From Spirodela intermedia (taxonomy: Eukaryota > Streptophyta > Magnoliopsida > Alismatales > Araceae), in assembly GCA_902729315.2 (NCBI GenBank), contig LR746273.1, forward strand, positions 2,581,001-2,645,000: DNA of 64,000 bases, written 5' to 3'. The position numbers and the translations under genes are program-made. The notes below the pieces were generated by a model, which worked only from the letters and a program-made list of their open reading frames with translations, was not told where the DNA came from and did not search any database. Numbering within the stretch: the first letter of the stretch is position 1; every line of letters starts with the position of its first letter. Below, piece by piece: positions 1 to 12,706 of this stretch.

Positions 1-729
1 TGGGACCTTTCTTATCAGAAAGGAATATTATGGGATTTCGCTAAAAAATTATTTTTTGGTTAATAAAAAGTAAATATATGATTATAAACACGTGCAACAC
101 GTGCCTACCTTAGTCATTACCCAAAGAACTTAGAAATAGTCAGGATATGATGCGTCTTTTTTATTTTTTATTAAAATATCACATGGAATTTCTTTTCCCC
201 ACATGGAATTTCAAGTCTCAGGTAGTCTTGTGGTGAATTTTTTCATGGTCTATGACCACTTTGCACGAACAGGGTCTCTTCTGCTTCATATGCACTTACG
301 CTCTATCTCTTTTTAAATAGTCAGGATATGATACGTTTTTCCTCTTTTCTTTCCTTATATTTATAGTATGCTCTTGCGATCCAGGAATTTGATTTGAGGA
401 TCGTTGAATATTGATCATCAAGAAATTCAATCGAGTATTTTAAGCTTGAGACACTTATGGAGCGGATTTGGGACATTAACAGGTTTTTATCTCTCTATTT
501 GGAGGGGAAAAAAACTGCTATTATTCGCAATAACATTATGACAAAGATATATGGCACGCCATGAATAAATGTTCTTCATGATGTCACTTGCCTCTATCCA
601 TGTAATGATCTTTTGGTAACCGTTAAGTGTTATGACTATTTGTTTCTCATTTTGGTTACTCTTATACTTTTGGAATGTTAAAATAATTGGCAATTAGTAA
701 AGTAGGTTTACCCATGTGGTACTATTCCT

Positions 730-731
<2 letters not shown>

Positions 732-771
<40 letters not shown>
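732..771. repeat. (CA)n microsatellite, about 20 units
   Basis: Uninterrupted CA/AC dinucleotide run. It is the only long CA microsatellite in the window; nearly all others are CT/GA. Confidence 0.95.
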
Positions 772-772
<1 letters not shown>

Positions 773-2093
773 GGAGAAATATTTTTCATAGTTTAGGTTA
801 TGTAGGCACCATAAATAGATTGCATGCAACTTATGAGCAATTATCATCTAATACCATGTTGAAGCATTTTGTTATCCAATCCAAAACTAGTTGATTATGA
901 CTACGTTTGTCCATCCAGTTTCAGAGCTTTATTTATTGCCTGTGTGATTGTCCTAAGAAAGTGAGAAGGTGCAAGATCTCTAGCTCTTGCAAGCAGCCGA
1001 AAAAGGTTGACTTTTTTTCCGGATGGTGTATTTGTTGCCAATTTCTTAGAGCATGGGCCATTTTAGGATCTAAAAAGTTTGAAAGTGGGTAAGAAGCTTT
1101 AGTCAAAACTTATCCACGTTGGATGATTTTGCCCGAAGTAGTTGGGAAGCATTATCATCAAGAACAGACTAAGATTCTGTTCATTTCACTACCCCATTAA
1201 TATCAGATGGGTTTACAGTGAAGAGCATGGGACAAGTCAGCTGATTGGCTCGCAAATCCAAGGCTTTTATTTTACTGAAATGGGTAATGCATGTGTAATT
1301 GATATTTGTGTGATATGATGAATTACCCAAAATAGCAAGCTTTGATCATATGTATTTACATACTTCTCAAGAGGTAAAATGCTTTAAAAATCATTTCATC
1401 CAACGTAAGGGTGCAAAAATTATGTTGTAAGGTGTGTATTCAAGAAGAAAAATAGCTAGGGATCTATGCTGGATTTCCCCCCACTGCGCACTGTTTAGTT
1501 GTGGCGGCTGACTGTGCCCCACCCCCTGTCACGGGTCAGCGAGTACCCCCCGAACCCTCGCCGGCGGCGGAGGGCGCGGAGGCATGGGAGAGAGAGAGAG
1601 AGGGCCAGTGACCGATCAGGGATCGGCAGTGATGTTAGTAGATTTTATAGAAACGTCATGGCCACTTCAATTCATAACAACGGAGATCACGTCCTTCCTT
1701 TGATTGATCAATCGATGGGCATTCCGACGGATTCATCAGCTGCGAAGAATAACATCTCATGGCGGAGCTGCTTCTTCATTGCTGAGGAAGGAAGCTGAGG
1801 GAGTGAGTGATCCTCTCCGAGGGGGGGGGATTTCAGGCTACTCGGTGGTGTATGCGAGTAATGAGTGACATAGTTGATGCAAAATTATCTACTAATACGC
1901 CCACAAGCTGTTGGGTCGATCTGTTTCCCTTCTCTTATCATAATCAATCCGAATTTTATTAAGATGAGCAGAGTGATTCGAAGGACTTGCTCCTAAACAA
2001 TCCCGTTTTGGTAATTATTACTTCATATCCCGACTTCTAGTACTCTCCCTCTCTCTCTTTTTCTCCACCGCAAGGGAGATCTCGCTCATGTCA

Positions 2094-2105
<12 letters not shown>

Positions 2106-2141
<36 letters not shown>
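2106..2141. repeat. (GA)n microsatellite
   Basis: Perfect GA dinucleotide run of about 18 units, preceded by an imperfect purine tract. No adjacent gene is recognised. Confidence 0.9.
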
Positions 2142-2144
<3 letters not shown>

Positions 2145-4008
2145 TGCTACTTTTCTTCGCTGTTCTATTCCGTGTCTCCTCGACGTCGATCCCGGGCACA
2201 AGCGCGTTCAGACATCATCTACGCCGCAAATCTGGATTTCACGTGTTATTCCCCATGAAGTATGGTAATTGTTCTCCAGCTCCGACATCTGGGCTGCCGC
2301 AACTGGTGATGAACGATGGGGAGATACCATGTGTGTCGCCAAATAGTCGCGTGGTGATTGCGCGCTTTATTTTTCGACTGGATTCTACCCTCATGAACAT
2401 AAACGATCGACTGGTTTGAATGCTAAATAGAGGCAAAGACCGCGTCTTAAACCTCGTTGCACGCAGAGAGAGAGAGAGGCTGTGGGCGTCTATGCATGAG
2501 GAAACCGGGCTACAGTATGTTTGCGTTAGAGAGAGGATAGCGGGGTTAGAGCGAGAAATAGTCCCCCTCCAGGTCTCTTAACACCAGGCAATCTCTCTTA
2601 ACACTTCTGACGAGAATCCACTCTCATCGGGAGATAGAAAGATCTTCAAATCCTAGGTTTCGCAAGGGGGCCTCCCTCCCCCCTACGAGAACGGAAAACA
2701 AGGAGACGGGCGGCAGGCGCCGATCACCGTAGGCGTAGACGTAGACCCATCTAAGCTTATTTCCCGGGGCCTCAAGCTTACCGTCGAATCGATAAACAAA
2801 CACCTCATGTGGGTCATTCCACGGGAAGCGAAAAGCGAGAACAGGAGCTCTCCATCGGTCGTCGTCTCTTCTTCCTTTTCAACAACTCCACAGCCTTTGT
2901 TTCGTCCCTCTGCGGAGGGAAGGGATAGGCGACGAATACAAAATAGCGAGACCGGCAGGCTAGGCGGGGCGATGTGAACTCCGTGGAATCGGTGCAAGGA
3001 AGAGGGGCCAAGGGGGAAGAGGACGACGTTGTTTCTTGTATGTTTTATTCGTATCATGCGCAATTATAATATTACGCAGCGCGTGAGAGTATTTTATGGA
3101 TGCTATCAGGAGGGCGTTTTATGTATTCGGCAAGCTGTCTGTCTCGTGGACTTGACATGTTACGTGTTGTTCCCTTTCAACCCTACTGCTTCTGGTCTCT
3201 CTCTTTCTCACTTTTTCTTGTTTATTTTTTTATTGTGGTGCCTCGGGGGAGTCGTCTCTCGTCTCTCTCGCTCTGCCCTTCTTCTTTGTCGCGCAGTGAC
3301 ATTTGAGATGGCGTAGGGAGGGAGGTAGATAGAGAGACAGAGAGAGGAGAGAGTGAATGAGATTTTGTTTGTAAGAGGGAGAGAAAATTCCTCCCTTTTC
3401 TGTGAGAGGAGCAGAGAGAGACGTGTGCGCTAATTTGAGAGAAAATTGGGAAGGGGGGGGGAGGGGAGAGAGAGAGAGAGGACTGGGGAGAAAGACGATG
3501 GGAGAGAGGAGAAGGGTATCCGTCGGCTAACCCCGCGTGCCAGACGGCCGCGGTAATCATGTTGAGCATGATGAACATGGAGAGAAGGGTATCCCTCGGC
3601 TGTCCCCCCATGGCCGCGGCAATCATGGAGAGATGATGAACAACAAACAGCATCAAAAGCGCCGCTGCGGCGACATATGGGATAGAGGAAGACGGTGGGA
3701 CTTTGAAAGTCTTCGACGTGACCCTCCTCAGTCCGTGACCAAATCTGTCCATCGCTGAGGCGGCATTTGGTCAAAGGGCTTGGCTTGCGCCTTCGTCCTA
3801 CGGAAAAAGGCTACCAACTCTGTGGCAAGCACCGCATTATTGATACTGTTTCTCCCGTCTCCTTCACAAGCAAACACCATACTTCTATCCTCCATACCGC
3901 TTCTCCCTTTCGTTCCGTAGGAAACTGGCTGAAGGATCTCTCTCTCTCTCTCTCACTCACAACCTCTTCCTATCATAAAAAAGACCCAGAAGTAGCTCTG
4001 TCCAAGAA

Positions 4009-4016
<8 letters not shown>

Positions 4017-4048
<32 letters not shown>
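4017..4048. repeat. (CT)n microsatellite
   Basis: CT dinucleotide run of about 16 units, flanked by two shorter CT runs (about 3938-3957 and 4091-4110), so the 3.9-4.1 kb stretch is a cluster of pyrimidine tracts. Confidence 0.9.
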
Positions 4049-4053
<5 letters not shown>

Positions 4054-4913
4054 CCTCGTAAAATCGACAGATGTAGCTCTCCGAGAAGAGCTCTCTCTCT
4101 CTCTCTCTCTGGTGTCCTTGGTATCGAAGAGGCTTGCATGTGCATGTGGGCCGGAGAAATCGAGGTGTTTGACGTACAGAATCTACTGAGAGACTCGTCA
4201 CACCAGGCCCTCCGTATGAATCAGAACAAAGACCTGAGTAGTGCAGATGAGAGAGCATGCCCCCACCGCCCCTCCATTAATGAGCTTCCACAGAGGCGGG
4301 TGAGAAAGAGGGCGAAGGGTGGTAGGAGGGACGGGCTGCTGGCGCCCAATAGAACCAATGGCGTACGACCGAGAACCCCGATCGCTGCTTATGAGACCGA
4401 AGGGGATGGGGGGTTGGTTGGATCCATTAAATTCTCTGAAGGGTACACGAGCAAAGCAGAGTATCCATTCAATTCCTCATTCTCCCTTAAATTAGAACCT
4501 GTTCTTCCGACGGACCTCTGAGGAGATACTAAAAGCTATGATGCGTGCGTCTATTTATTATCATTGACTGGCTCACTGCACTGGAGAGGATTCAATTCAG
4601 TTCCAAGTGTGCGCAAGCAGGACTGGTTTTACCGGGGAGTAAGACTTTCACAGTAATGGTAGCGAGAGAGAGAGAGAGAGAGAGGAGAGGTCTTATCTTT
4701 ACTCTGGACTGCTCTGCTCAGACACCCACCCCACGCCTCACTCCTCTCATGTTTCGCCCTACGTCCGTAGTCTGGTGGCTTCTGTCCTCTTGTTAGTATC
4801 GACTGTTATTATATTATCTTGATTGGAAATCTCATTCTGGTCGATGAACGGATGTGCATGACCCCGCCATGTGAAATGTTTCTAGTCGGCGATTATTTCG
4901 GGCGGAGAAAAGG

Positions 4914-4916
<3 letters not shown>

Positions 4917-4984
<68 letters not shown>
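4917..4984. repeat. (CT)34 microsatellite, the longest perfect one here
   Basis: Perfect 68-base CT run, the longest uninterrupted dinucleotide tract in the window. It lies in gene-free sequence. Confidence 0.95.
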
Positions 4985-4986
<2 letters not shown>

Positions 4987-5611
4987 GACGCACACAATCC
5001 GACGCTATTATTCTTTGTGATAAAACACGAACACTAAGTACACATTCTTTTTCGTTTCATCTCCCAAAAAATGAACCTTTCTCACTCTACCCCTCATAAT
5101 CCAGGCCACAGCTCGGCGGTGGCGAGAGGGTTCCCATGAGATGCTACGAGATAAGTACGTTACTTACCTATGCCGATGATTACAATGGCATCAAAATTTA
5201 TCCGCTCGTATGGAAGAGAGATCCATGTCGCCCACGCCTGATGCATAAGCGGCCAAATAATAATTTATGTCATCGTCACTGTCGCAAGACGTGTTAACTT
5301 CCCGTTCATCACCTGCTTGGGCTACACCTCCCTCTATCTTCCACTACGAGGGAATAGTTCGACATGAAGTTCGAAATGTGATAATAAATAATGGATGATT
5401 ATGATTAGCCCTGTGAGTTCGATTCTTGAGGATTGGGTCTCCTGAGAGACTCTGTCCTGTACGTTCTCACTTACTCTTACATCCACTGTTCAAATGAGGT
5501 TCATACCTATGAGCTTCTTCTCACCTGTTGTTATACGTGCAGATAGGCAACTGCCCTATATTTCCTTTGAAGGACGCAAAGTACAATCGTCGACATCGGT
5601 AGATTTATGGG

Positions 5612-5643
<32 letters not shown>

Positions 5644-7515
5644 GAGAGGTGCAATTCATGCATACACACAATAAAAACTTTGAGTGGCAGGGAAATCGTG
5701 ATGATTCTCTTTAACATATGTATGTTTTTTCCTAATCGTAAGTAATCGTTAGAGCATTTGCTTGGTGAAGCCAGAGAGAATGGAGCACAGCGCATGCCCT
5801 CTTCTCGTCTAAATCCCTACCAAAAGCGGTGGGCATCAGAAGCTCACCGTCACAAGCGGCTCGCTTTTACCGTCCTTCTTTTTCTGAAAGTTCCGGCTGC
5901 CAGCGGTCTCTCTCGTAATTTCGTAAAGCTCGGGCAGAATCTCCTCAGCAAATCTTAAGATCGCTACCGGTCATTTTCATCAGATGCCCACAACAGGAGG
6001 CGAGATGCGAGACGACCAGTTAGAAAACTTCGCCGGGGAACTCGCCGGAGGGTGTGCCAGCTGTTGAGCTACGCCGGTTTATCACTGTGCAACCTGGGGG
6101 ATACCTGTCTCTGTCTGTCCGGCGCGCCCACTTCAGGAGGAAGAAGACCAAAATTTCCCGATATTCAACCCACATTCAATTTCCGCGTCCTTCGACTGAG
6201 AAGAGCTGCTACCGCGGGCCCGTGTTCCGGGCCTCCTCGAACTCCGTGGTGGAGTAGAAAAATGCGCCGAAAACCGAGGGGGAATAGGAGAGTGAGGAAG
6301 AGCCGGGGGGAGGGGGTTGGGAGATAGAGAGAGAAACGGCGAACTGGAAAGTTTGAAATTGAAAAGGTCTACCCTCGTGCTTGGGGTCAGCCGTTGTGAT
6401 CGGATCGGAGAGTAGAGAACGGAGGTGGAAGGTGACCGAGTCCAGTGGGAGATTTTCTACAGAACCCTGTCAAAAGCTGAGCTGTATCATGTCCCCTTGT
6501 CTTTTACCTCGTCTTTTCCACCCCACCCCACCCCCCCTTCACCCAGTAATAAATTCTGGATTTTTAATCATTCTGTTCATCATCACCGCCCTGATCCCAT
6601 CCCATCGTCTCCCGCTGCCCACCCCCCACCCCCCTTGAAATAGGAGAGTTGGTGGTGAAGCGAGAGAAGAGATGAAGAGAAATGAGATCGGGAGAAGCTA
6701 CCAGCAGGGGGAAGCTTTTCCTTTGAGGGGAATGTTGTCTGGCTCGAGGTCTCTCTCCTTCCTCCATCCTTCTCCTCCTTATCCTCCTCCGCCTCCGGCT
6801 TCCCTCGGCGGTTCTGTTTCTGGGAAGAAATTGGGACGATGAGGATGGAGAAAATGGATCGGAGAGGAGAGATCATCCTCGGACCAGGCTTCATTCCCCC
6901 CAATCGCAGCTTCCACAGCCGTCTGCATCCCGCCGACGATCAACCGCCGCGGCAGTAAGCCTCTCTTCTCTTCTCTCTATTTCAGGAAAAAGTTAGATCT
7001 TTCCGATCCCCCTCGCCATCATCTATTTCCGGCCAAAAAGAAAACGTGCTTGACAGTTTCGTCTCGTCGTCGGCGGATCCGGCGGCGGCGGCGCGCATGC
7101 GCTGACGGCGATCGAGGGGAAACTCTGCGGCGGATTGCTGTAATGATATCTGATTCGAGCAGGAAGCAGATTGCTGTAATGATGCGGGTTTCGACAGTCT
7201 CCGACCTCTCCTCTCTCTTTTGTACGCTTCTTCCATTTTCTCCTTTTCTTCTCTCCCCTTCCTCCCCGACCTACCCCGAACATTGGGGAGCCGAATAAGA
7301 TTCTCTTGATGACATTGTTTCTTTCTGAGAAAACCCTAGGGAATGGATACGAAGCATGGCACCAGCGATGACGACGCTGCTAAGTTTCGACCTTTCGGTG
7401 TTAAGTGTGACTCCATCTTGTGGTTATGCGTATCCACATTGTCGACCATTGTCCTAGGTCTGTGCGTCTGAGTCTCCCTCCCTTCCTCCGAGTTACAACT
7501 TTCTTCATGTTTGTC

Positions 7516-8548
7516 CATTCTTTGTAGAAGACAGTTGACGCAGAAGGAGAGAGACGTATAAGATGATTCAGACGTACAGATTAGTTATTCCTAGTCCATT
7601 CCTAAGAAGAACAAACCGGTACGAGAGAAGGGGAGAATGCCGGGCGGGGGGAGGAGAGAGAGAGCGAGAGAGAGAGATGGGTTAATGCCTTCACGACTTC
7701 CCTCCCGTCTCACTACTCTCGCCGTTCATGATTAAATATGTGGATATTTTGGTCTGAGTTCACCATTATTTGTAAAACGAAGCTATCTGTCGAACACTTT
7801 CTCGTTGTTTAAGCATTCCTTGTCAAAGAACCAGGTACTGCGGAGGGTGAGAGGGAAAAGAGATGCGCCTGTGACTGTATGATTCTCTCTCTCTTCTTAC
7901 TCGTAATTGTCTAATCACTAGGTGCGTCCTTCTTTTTATTATTCTTCACAGAGCGAACAAGGAAGATAAGTGAGAGATGGTTTGACGTATCACATATTCT
8001 CCCTATTTTCTCAATGTTTATGATCCTAACCCCACAAAAATAGTATGTTTCCTTTCGACCACTCTTTGTGGAGGAAAGAGGTACTATAATAGCAGGAAAC
8101 GTGGGAGGTGAACCTGCACGTCTGGGCGCTCCTCTTTTCTCGTCATTTGTGCTCTAACTGGTGAATACATTGTTTTTGTTTTTAACTGTCCTTCGCAGAA
8201 GGAAGGGGTACTGCCTACAGAGAGTGAGAGAGAGAGAGATGGAGAGGGAGAGAGACAGAGAGAGAGACGGATCGTACATCTTATTCTCTTCCCTTTCTCA
8301 TCGTTTATGTCCTAACCACGGAATACATTGTTTCTGCTTTTTACTGTTCCTTGGAGATGAAAGGCACTGCGTAGACACAGAGAGTATGACACATGTGTTC
8401 TTCTAAGGCTCTCTCTCTCTCTCCGCCCCCCCTCTTCCCACCCTCCTTCTCTCCCCTTCCGTTCCTCTCTCTCCTAACCCGTTATGACCTAACCTCTGAA
8501 TAATTTCCTCTGCTAAACATTCCTTGTAGATTAAAGAGGTTCTCCGCG
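7516..8548. repeat. Decayed tandem array, at least seven degenerate units
   Basis: A core resembling attccttgtagaagaaagag, usually followed by gtactgcg and a GA-rich stretch, recurs at about 7516, 7812, 7938, 8059, 8186, 8344 and 8516. The best-preserved units also share an upstream block resembling tatgtcctaaccacngaata. Spacings are mostly 120-175 bp. Units differ by many substitutions and indels, so the array is old. No unit carries a conserved open frame. I read it as a degenerate minisatellite; a relic of repeated non-autonomous element insertions is the alternative. Confidence 0.7.
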
Positions 8549-8569
8549 AACAGATGCATGAGAATAAAG

Positions 8570-11500
8570 ACATGGAGATATCTTCAAAGAACCATTTCGA
8601 TCGTAGTTGGGCCTCACGATTTCTTGCTTCTTTCTCTGTGGATCTCTGCCGACTTATTCACGGAACTCCGTCGCCGACTCGAATAAGACTTACATGGAGG
8701 TTCTTTCACCTATTGATGGCATAAAAACTTAGAACTTCTAGGAGAAACGATAACTTCCTTGCCCTTATTATGTACTACTCATAAAGCTCATTTAACTCTC
8801 CAAGCAGACGGGTCTGATTTTGTTGTAGATGTCTCGAACATTTTGATCTGCCACCTTCTTTTTGCGTCGCGCTTGATATCTATCTATAACGGAATCAGAT
8901 GTTGCACCAAAAAAAGGCCCTGTTTTTTATTAAACACAACGACAATCAGCCTCGTTATCTTCTCCCTCCTCTGAATTTGTCCCGTCCCGTCCTTTCCATC
9001 ATCGCACTAATCTCTCCAGAACCTGTCACTTGTGTTCACGGCAGATCTTCGTGACAGCACAACGTATCGGGAAGGAGAGAAAGGTGGGAGGAGGAAGACG
9101 GGGAGAGAAAGGCCGGCGGCGAGTTGATCAAGGAAAAAGATGAGTGACTTCATGAGAACGTCATCGGAATGCGATATTGGAGAGCGCGAGCAGGTGAACG
9201 ATGCGAGGAAATGAAGCGGGAAGGAGAAGAGTTCCTCGAAGTGATGGAATGTCATGGTGCGTGACCTAACGTCATAGATTCCCACGCCGCCCACAAGTAT
9301 CTACAGGGTGAGTTGCTTGAATAAAAACTAAAACCCTAATTTATTGCTGCGTAAATCTTCATCTCGGAACTGAGGGGCAATGAATACCCTTTTTTGCTGC
9401 CAATAAACCCCGAAGAGAGCAGGCATCTCTCTCTCTCTCTCTCCAGAATCTCATATTATATAGTGGACGATACCCCGCAATGGAATGCCACTACAGATTA
9501 AGATATTAAACTGTAACCCAGAATATGCTTTTGCTCTTGAAGGTGACAAGACTCAGAGTTTTCTTTGATGTTTTGCTTATCCGGGTTTTCCTGGAGCCAT
9601 GATCATTTAATGAAATTAGTTTCAATATTGAAACTCGGGCCCAGATATATTCTCATTGTTCTTTGACCAGACCACAAATCCAAAGTGCTAGGGAATCGAC
9701 CCTTTCCAAACCCCGCCCTTTCTGTTGTTAAGACTCTTTTCGGGATGCACTCCTCCTCCCCAAGGGCTTGCTTAATCGATATTCCCCCTTCCGCTATTGA
9801 AGCTGAAGAAAACCACTCGGGGAGTTTCTTCCTCTACTGTGAAAATCTTAGACCGTTGTACGTTTTAGGGTTTTACCTTCTCTTGTTTGGGTAAGAACGC
9901 AGTGACCCATGTATCACGGTGTAGCATCCTATTCGTAAGACAACCCTTCAGAAATAGGAGATTCTTGTTTACCAATTTCATCCCTTGGTTCTGATGGTTG
10001 CCCGAAAACTCTTGAGAGATTCGTGCGCTCTGGTTAGGTAAGTCAGTCAGTAGCCAGGGGGAAGCGAAGACATCGGAGATACAACAATTTCTTCCAGAGT
10101 GGGGCACTCTGAAGGCCTGCCGTCGCAGTGAGTTCTTGGCGAAACTCTCTCTCTCTCTCTCACTCACTCACTCACTCACACACACACGTTGTCATGCATG
10201 CGTGCTTCCAAAACTTTCTAACTTTATCAGACGCCTGAACATCAGATGTGGAAAAATATGCAGCCCGTGAACTACGAGCGAAGAACTACAGTCGTCGTCT
10301 CCTATGCGAGGGCCGTGACAAAGCTTGATAAAGTGTCCTTTCTGAAGCCCGTTAACTGTCCTCTCCAGAGTGAAGCTTTTGTGAATGAGGCACCGCCTTT
10401 GGAATTCCCTCTGCAGTGCCGTCACAGGAAGACGACGCCTTGAAAGGGAGCAGAATAAAATCGATCACTATGTGCCCACTGTTACACCAACGGTGTCGCT
10501 CTTTGATGCATTGGAACTGCTCCAAGATCGCTGTAGCTTAGTCTCATCACTTCGGATTCTCGCTCGAGATCTTTGAAACGGCTTTGTGAGGAGACACGTT
10601 GCTAGCCTCCTCAGATTCTCCCCGGTGTATTTGACGGTTCTGGGATCCTTTCTTCCTCACGGTTGTCATAGAGTTCACGGATATGGCTTGCTCGGGGGTT
10701 TAACGGCCTATGTAGAGGAGACCGCACAGAAGAAGTGGACTCGTCTTGTCATTCTCCGAGACTTCCGTATAGCAAATCTGTATGTCATTGTTTTGAGTCT
10801 CTCTTTCCATTTTGACTTTCAGATTGAAGTGAAGTTCCTCTCCAGCTCTTTCCCTTTAGGTTCAAGATTTCTCCAGACCATCAAAATAGATCGCCAGAGA
10901 TTTTTTGTCGGTCATTGATTCTCTACCGTCGTTCTTCTCTTTCTCGTTTTGTTCTTCCGATTCACACGCAACAGTGTTCTATCTAATCTAGTATCCTTTC
11001 AATCCACCGCCACCAGCCATCACCTACTGCCAATATGTCAGTCTTTTGTCCCACATACTTTGTTCATAATAAATTGGGCAGTAGAGCCCTTGTAGACTAT
11101 ATTGTTGATCTATGTGCTGATATGGGCACATTAATTTTCTGTTTGTAAAAAAAAATCCTTCGTTAAAATGACACCCTAAATATTTTACTAACATCTTCTA
11201 ATGGATGCTAAAAATTTTGGAAATTTTTCAATCATAATTAGATTAAGCAAAATCTTCTCTACCCATTGATCACCCACTCTCCCTCTCTCTACCTCTTACC
11301 CTAGTGCACATACAATATGGCAAAGCGTTCAACGAAGTAGAAAACTAGTTAGATCTCTTGGGCCCCAACAATTGGGGGCTTTGAACCCCACATAAAAGCA
11401 TTTAGTTTTAGGCGTTCCAAATCGAATTATAACTTCAATTTCATAGCATTTATTGACGACTAGTTCAAAATTATATATCTTCTCATTAGAAAGTAATCCC

Positions 11501-12260
11501 TTTGTTCACTACACACGGAAAATTTTTATCACTAATTATTATTTAAAAGCAAGCTTACTTAAGAAACCAACCGCTAGAGCACTAAAATGATTGAATGGCT
11601 CTACACGTGGGAATATCGTATCAGAAAAGAGTGGGGAACCCTATTCATTTTTATGTGTGTGAAAAGGGTTGATCCTCTTAAACCATCTTCCTCAACAAAA
11701 AAAATAATCCCAGATCTATATTTAAAAAAACACTGATGTCACTCCGAACGAATGTCCATATGATGGAAGCATGATGTGGGATATACAAAATTAATTCGCA
11801 TGAATAAAGACGATTTTTTCATAATATATTTAGTCATCCTCTTTAGTTGGTCATAAATAAATAATATTTATCGTACATGGTATGGACATGAAGTTTAATT
11901 TTTATTACCATATTTAATTTTTTGCGTTGTTGAGATCTACACATCTATATGACCATCAGATAGCTTGTTGGACGAGATGACATTTAAATTTATTGAAGTT
12001 AACTCCAGAAATATATTGTTCCCCAACTATCTTCCCAAATGAAACATGAAAATATATATTTTATTGGCTTATAACTTATGAACTGCTTGGGAATTATTTC
12101 GATAGTAGATATTTTACGGAGCATTTAAATTTCTAATGCTACTACATTAGGATATATTTCCCCCTGAGACTGTTGTCACACCCCTCGCAGAGTTCCCCCC
12201 GTGTACATGCAAACGTTATTTTAATTGTTTTATACAATAATATGAGATAAATAATGCAGC
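8570..12260. other. Gene-free interval, no supported gene
   Basis: Short open frames occur (for example 9685-9894, 10246-10443 and 10586-10918 on the plus strand) but none has a recognisable domain or splice partner. A CT/CA tract lies at about 10145-10187. From about 11.0 kb the DNA turns strongly AT-rich up to the DUF4079 gene. Nothing else can be supported. Confidence 0.5.
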
Positions 12261-12706
12261 ATGAATGGCCACTCTCCTTGGTAGTGACAAGCTTCCTGCC
12301 TGTGACAACAGGCGCAATAGGCGGCGGCAGGAGTCTTTGGTTGTTGGCCGGCGGCTGAGAGTGGCGGTGAAAGGGGATAACCAGGTTTCCATCTTCAGGC
12401 CCGATCAGCTCAAGATACCAACTTTCTGGCTAGGCCCAACACAAATTTGCCCAATGCCAAATCTAGAGTTGACCAGGCCCAGATGCACGAAGCTTCTGGT
12501 GGCGCCACGTAAATGGGGAAGCTTTTTTACGCAGCCAATGGTGCGCCGCCTCGTTTGTTTGTGGGGGTATGTGTGATCCACAGGGCTCCTTCCCCTCTCC
12601 ATGGCTGCTGCAGCCTTATCCCACTTGCGGAGCTCCTCTATTCTTCCGCCCTCGTTCCGCCACGCTGTGATCAGTTGGGAATCCAGAGAGGTTCTGGGAA
12701 GGAGCT

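Larger units (their letters stand above)
1..7500. other. Gene-free left flank, no supported gene
   Basis: The first ~1.45 kb is AT-rich; from there the sequence is more G/C-balanced and carries many GA/CT tracts. Short open frames exist on both strands but none shows a recognisable domain, a consistent splice structure or a convincing family match. A start-like segment at 6839-6954 (plus strand, followed by a plausible GT at 6955) is discussed in the findings. I see no transposase, reverse transcriptase, terminal repeats or RNA gene that I can defend. Confidence 0.5.

Noticed and set aside
5415-5430. gttcgattc, similar to a tRNA T-loop
   Set aside because: No matching anticodon arm, acceptor stem or B-box/A-box spacing in the preceding 80 bases on this strand.
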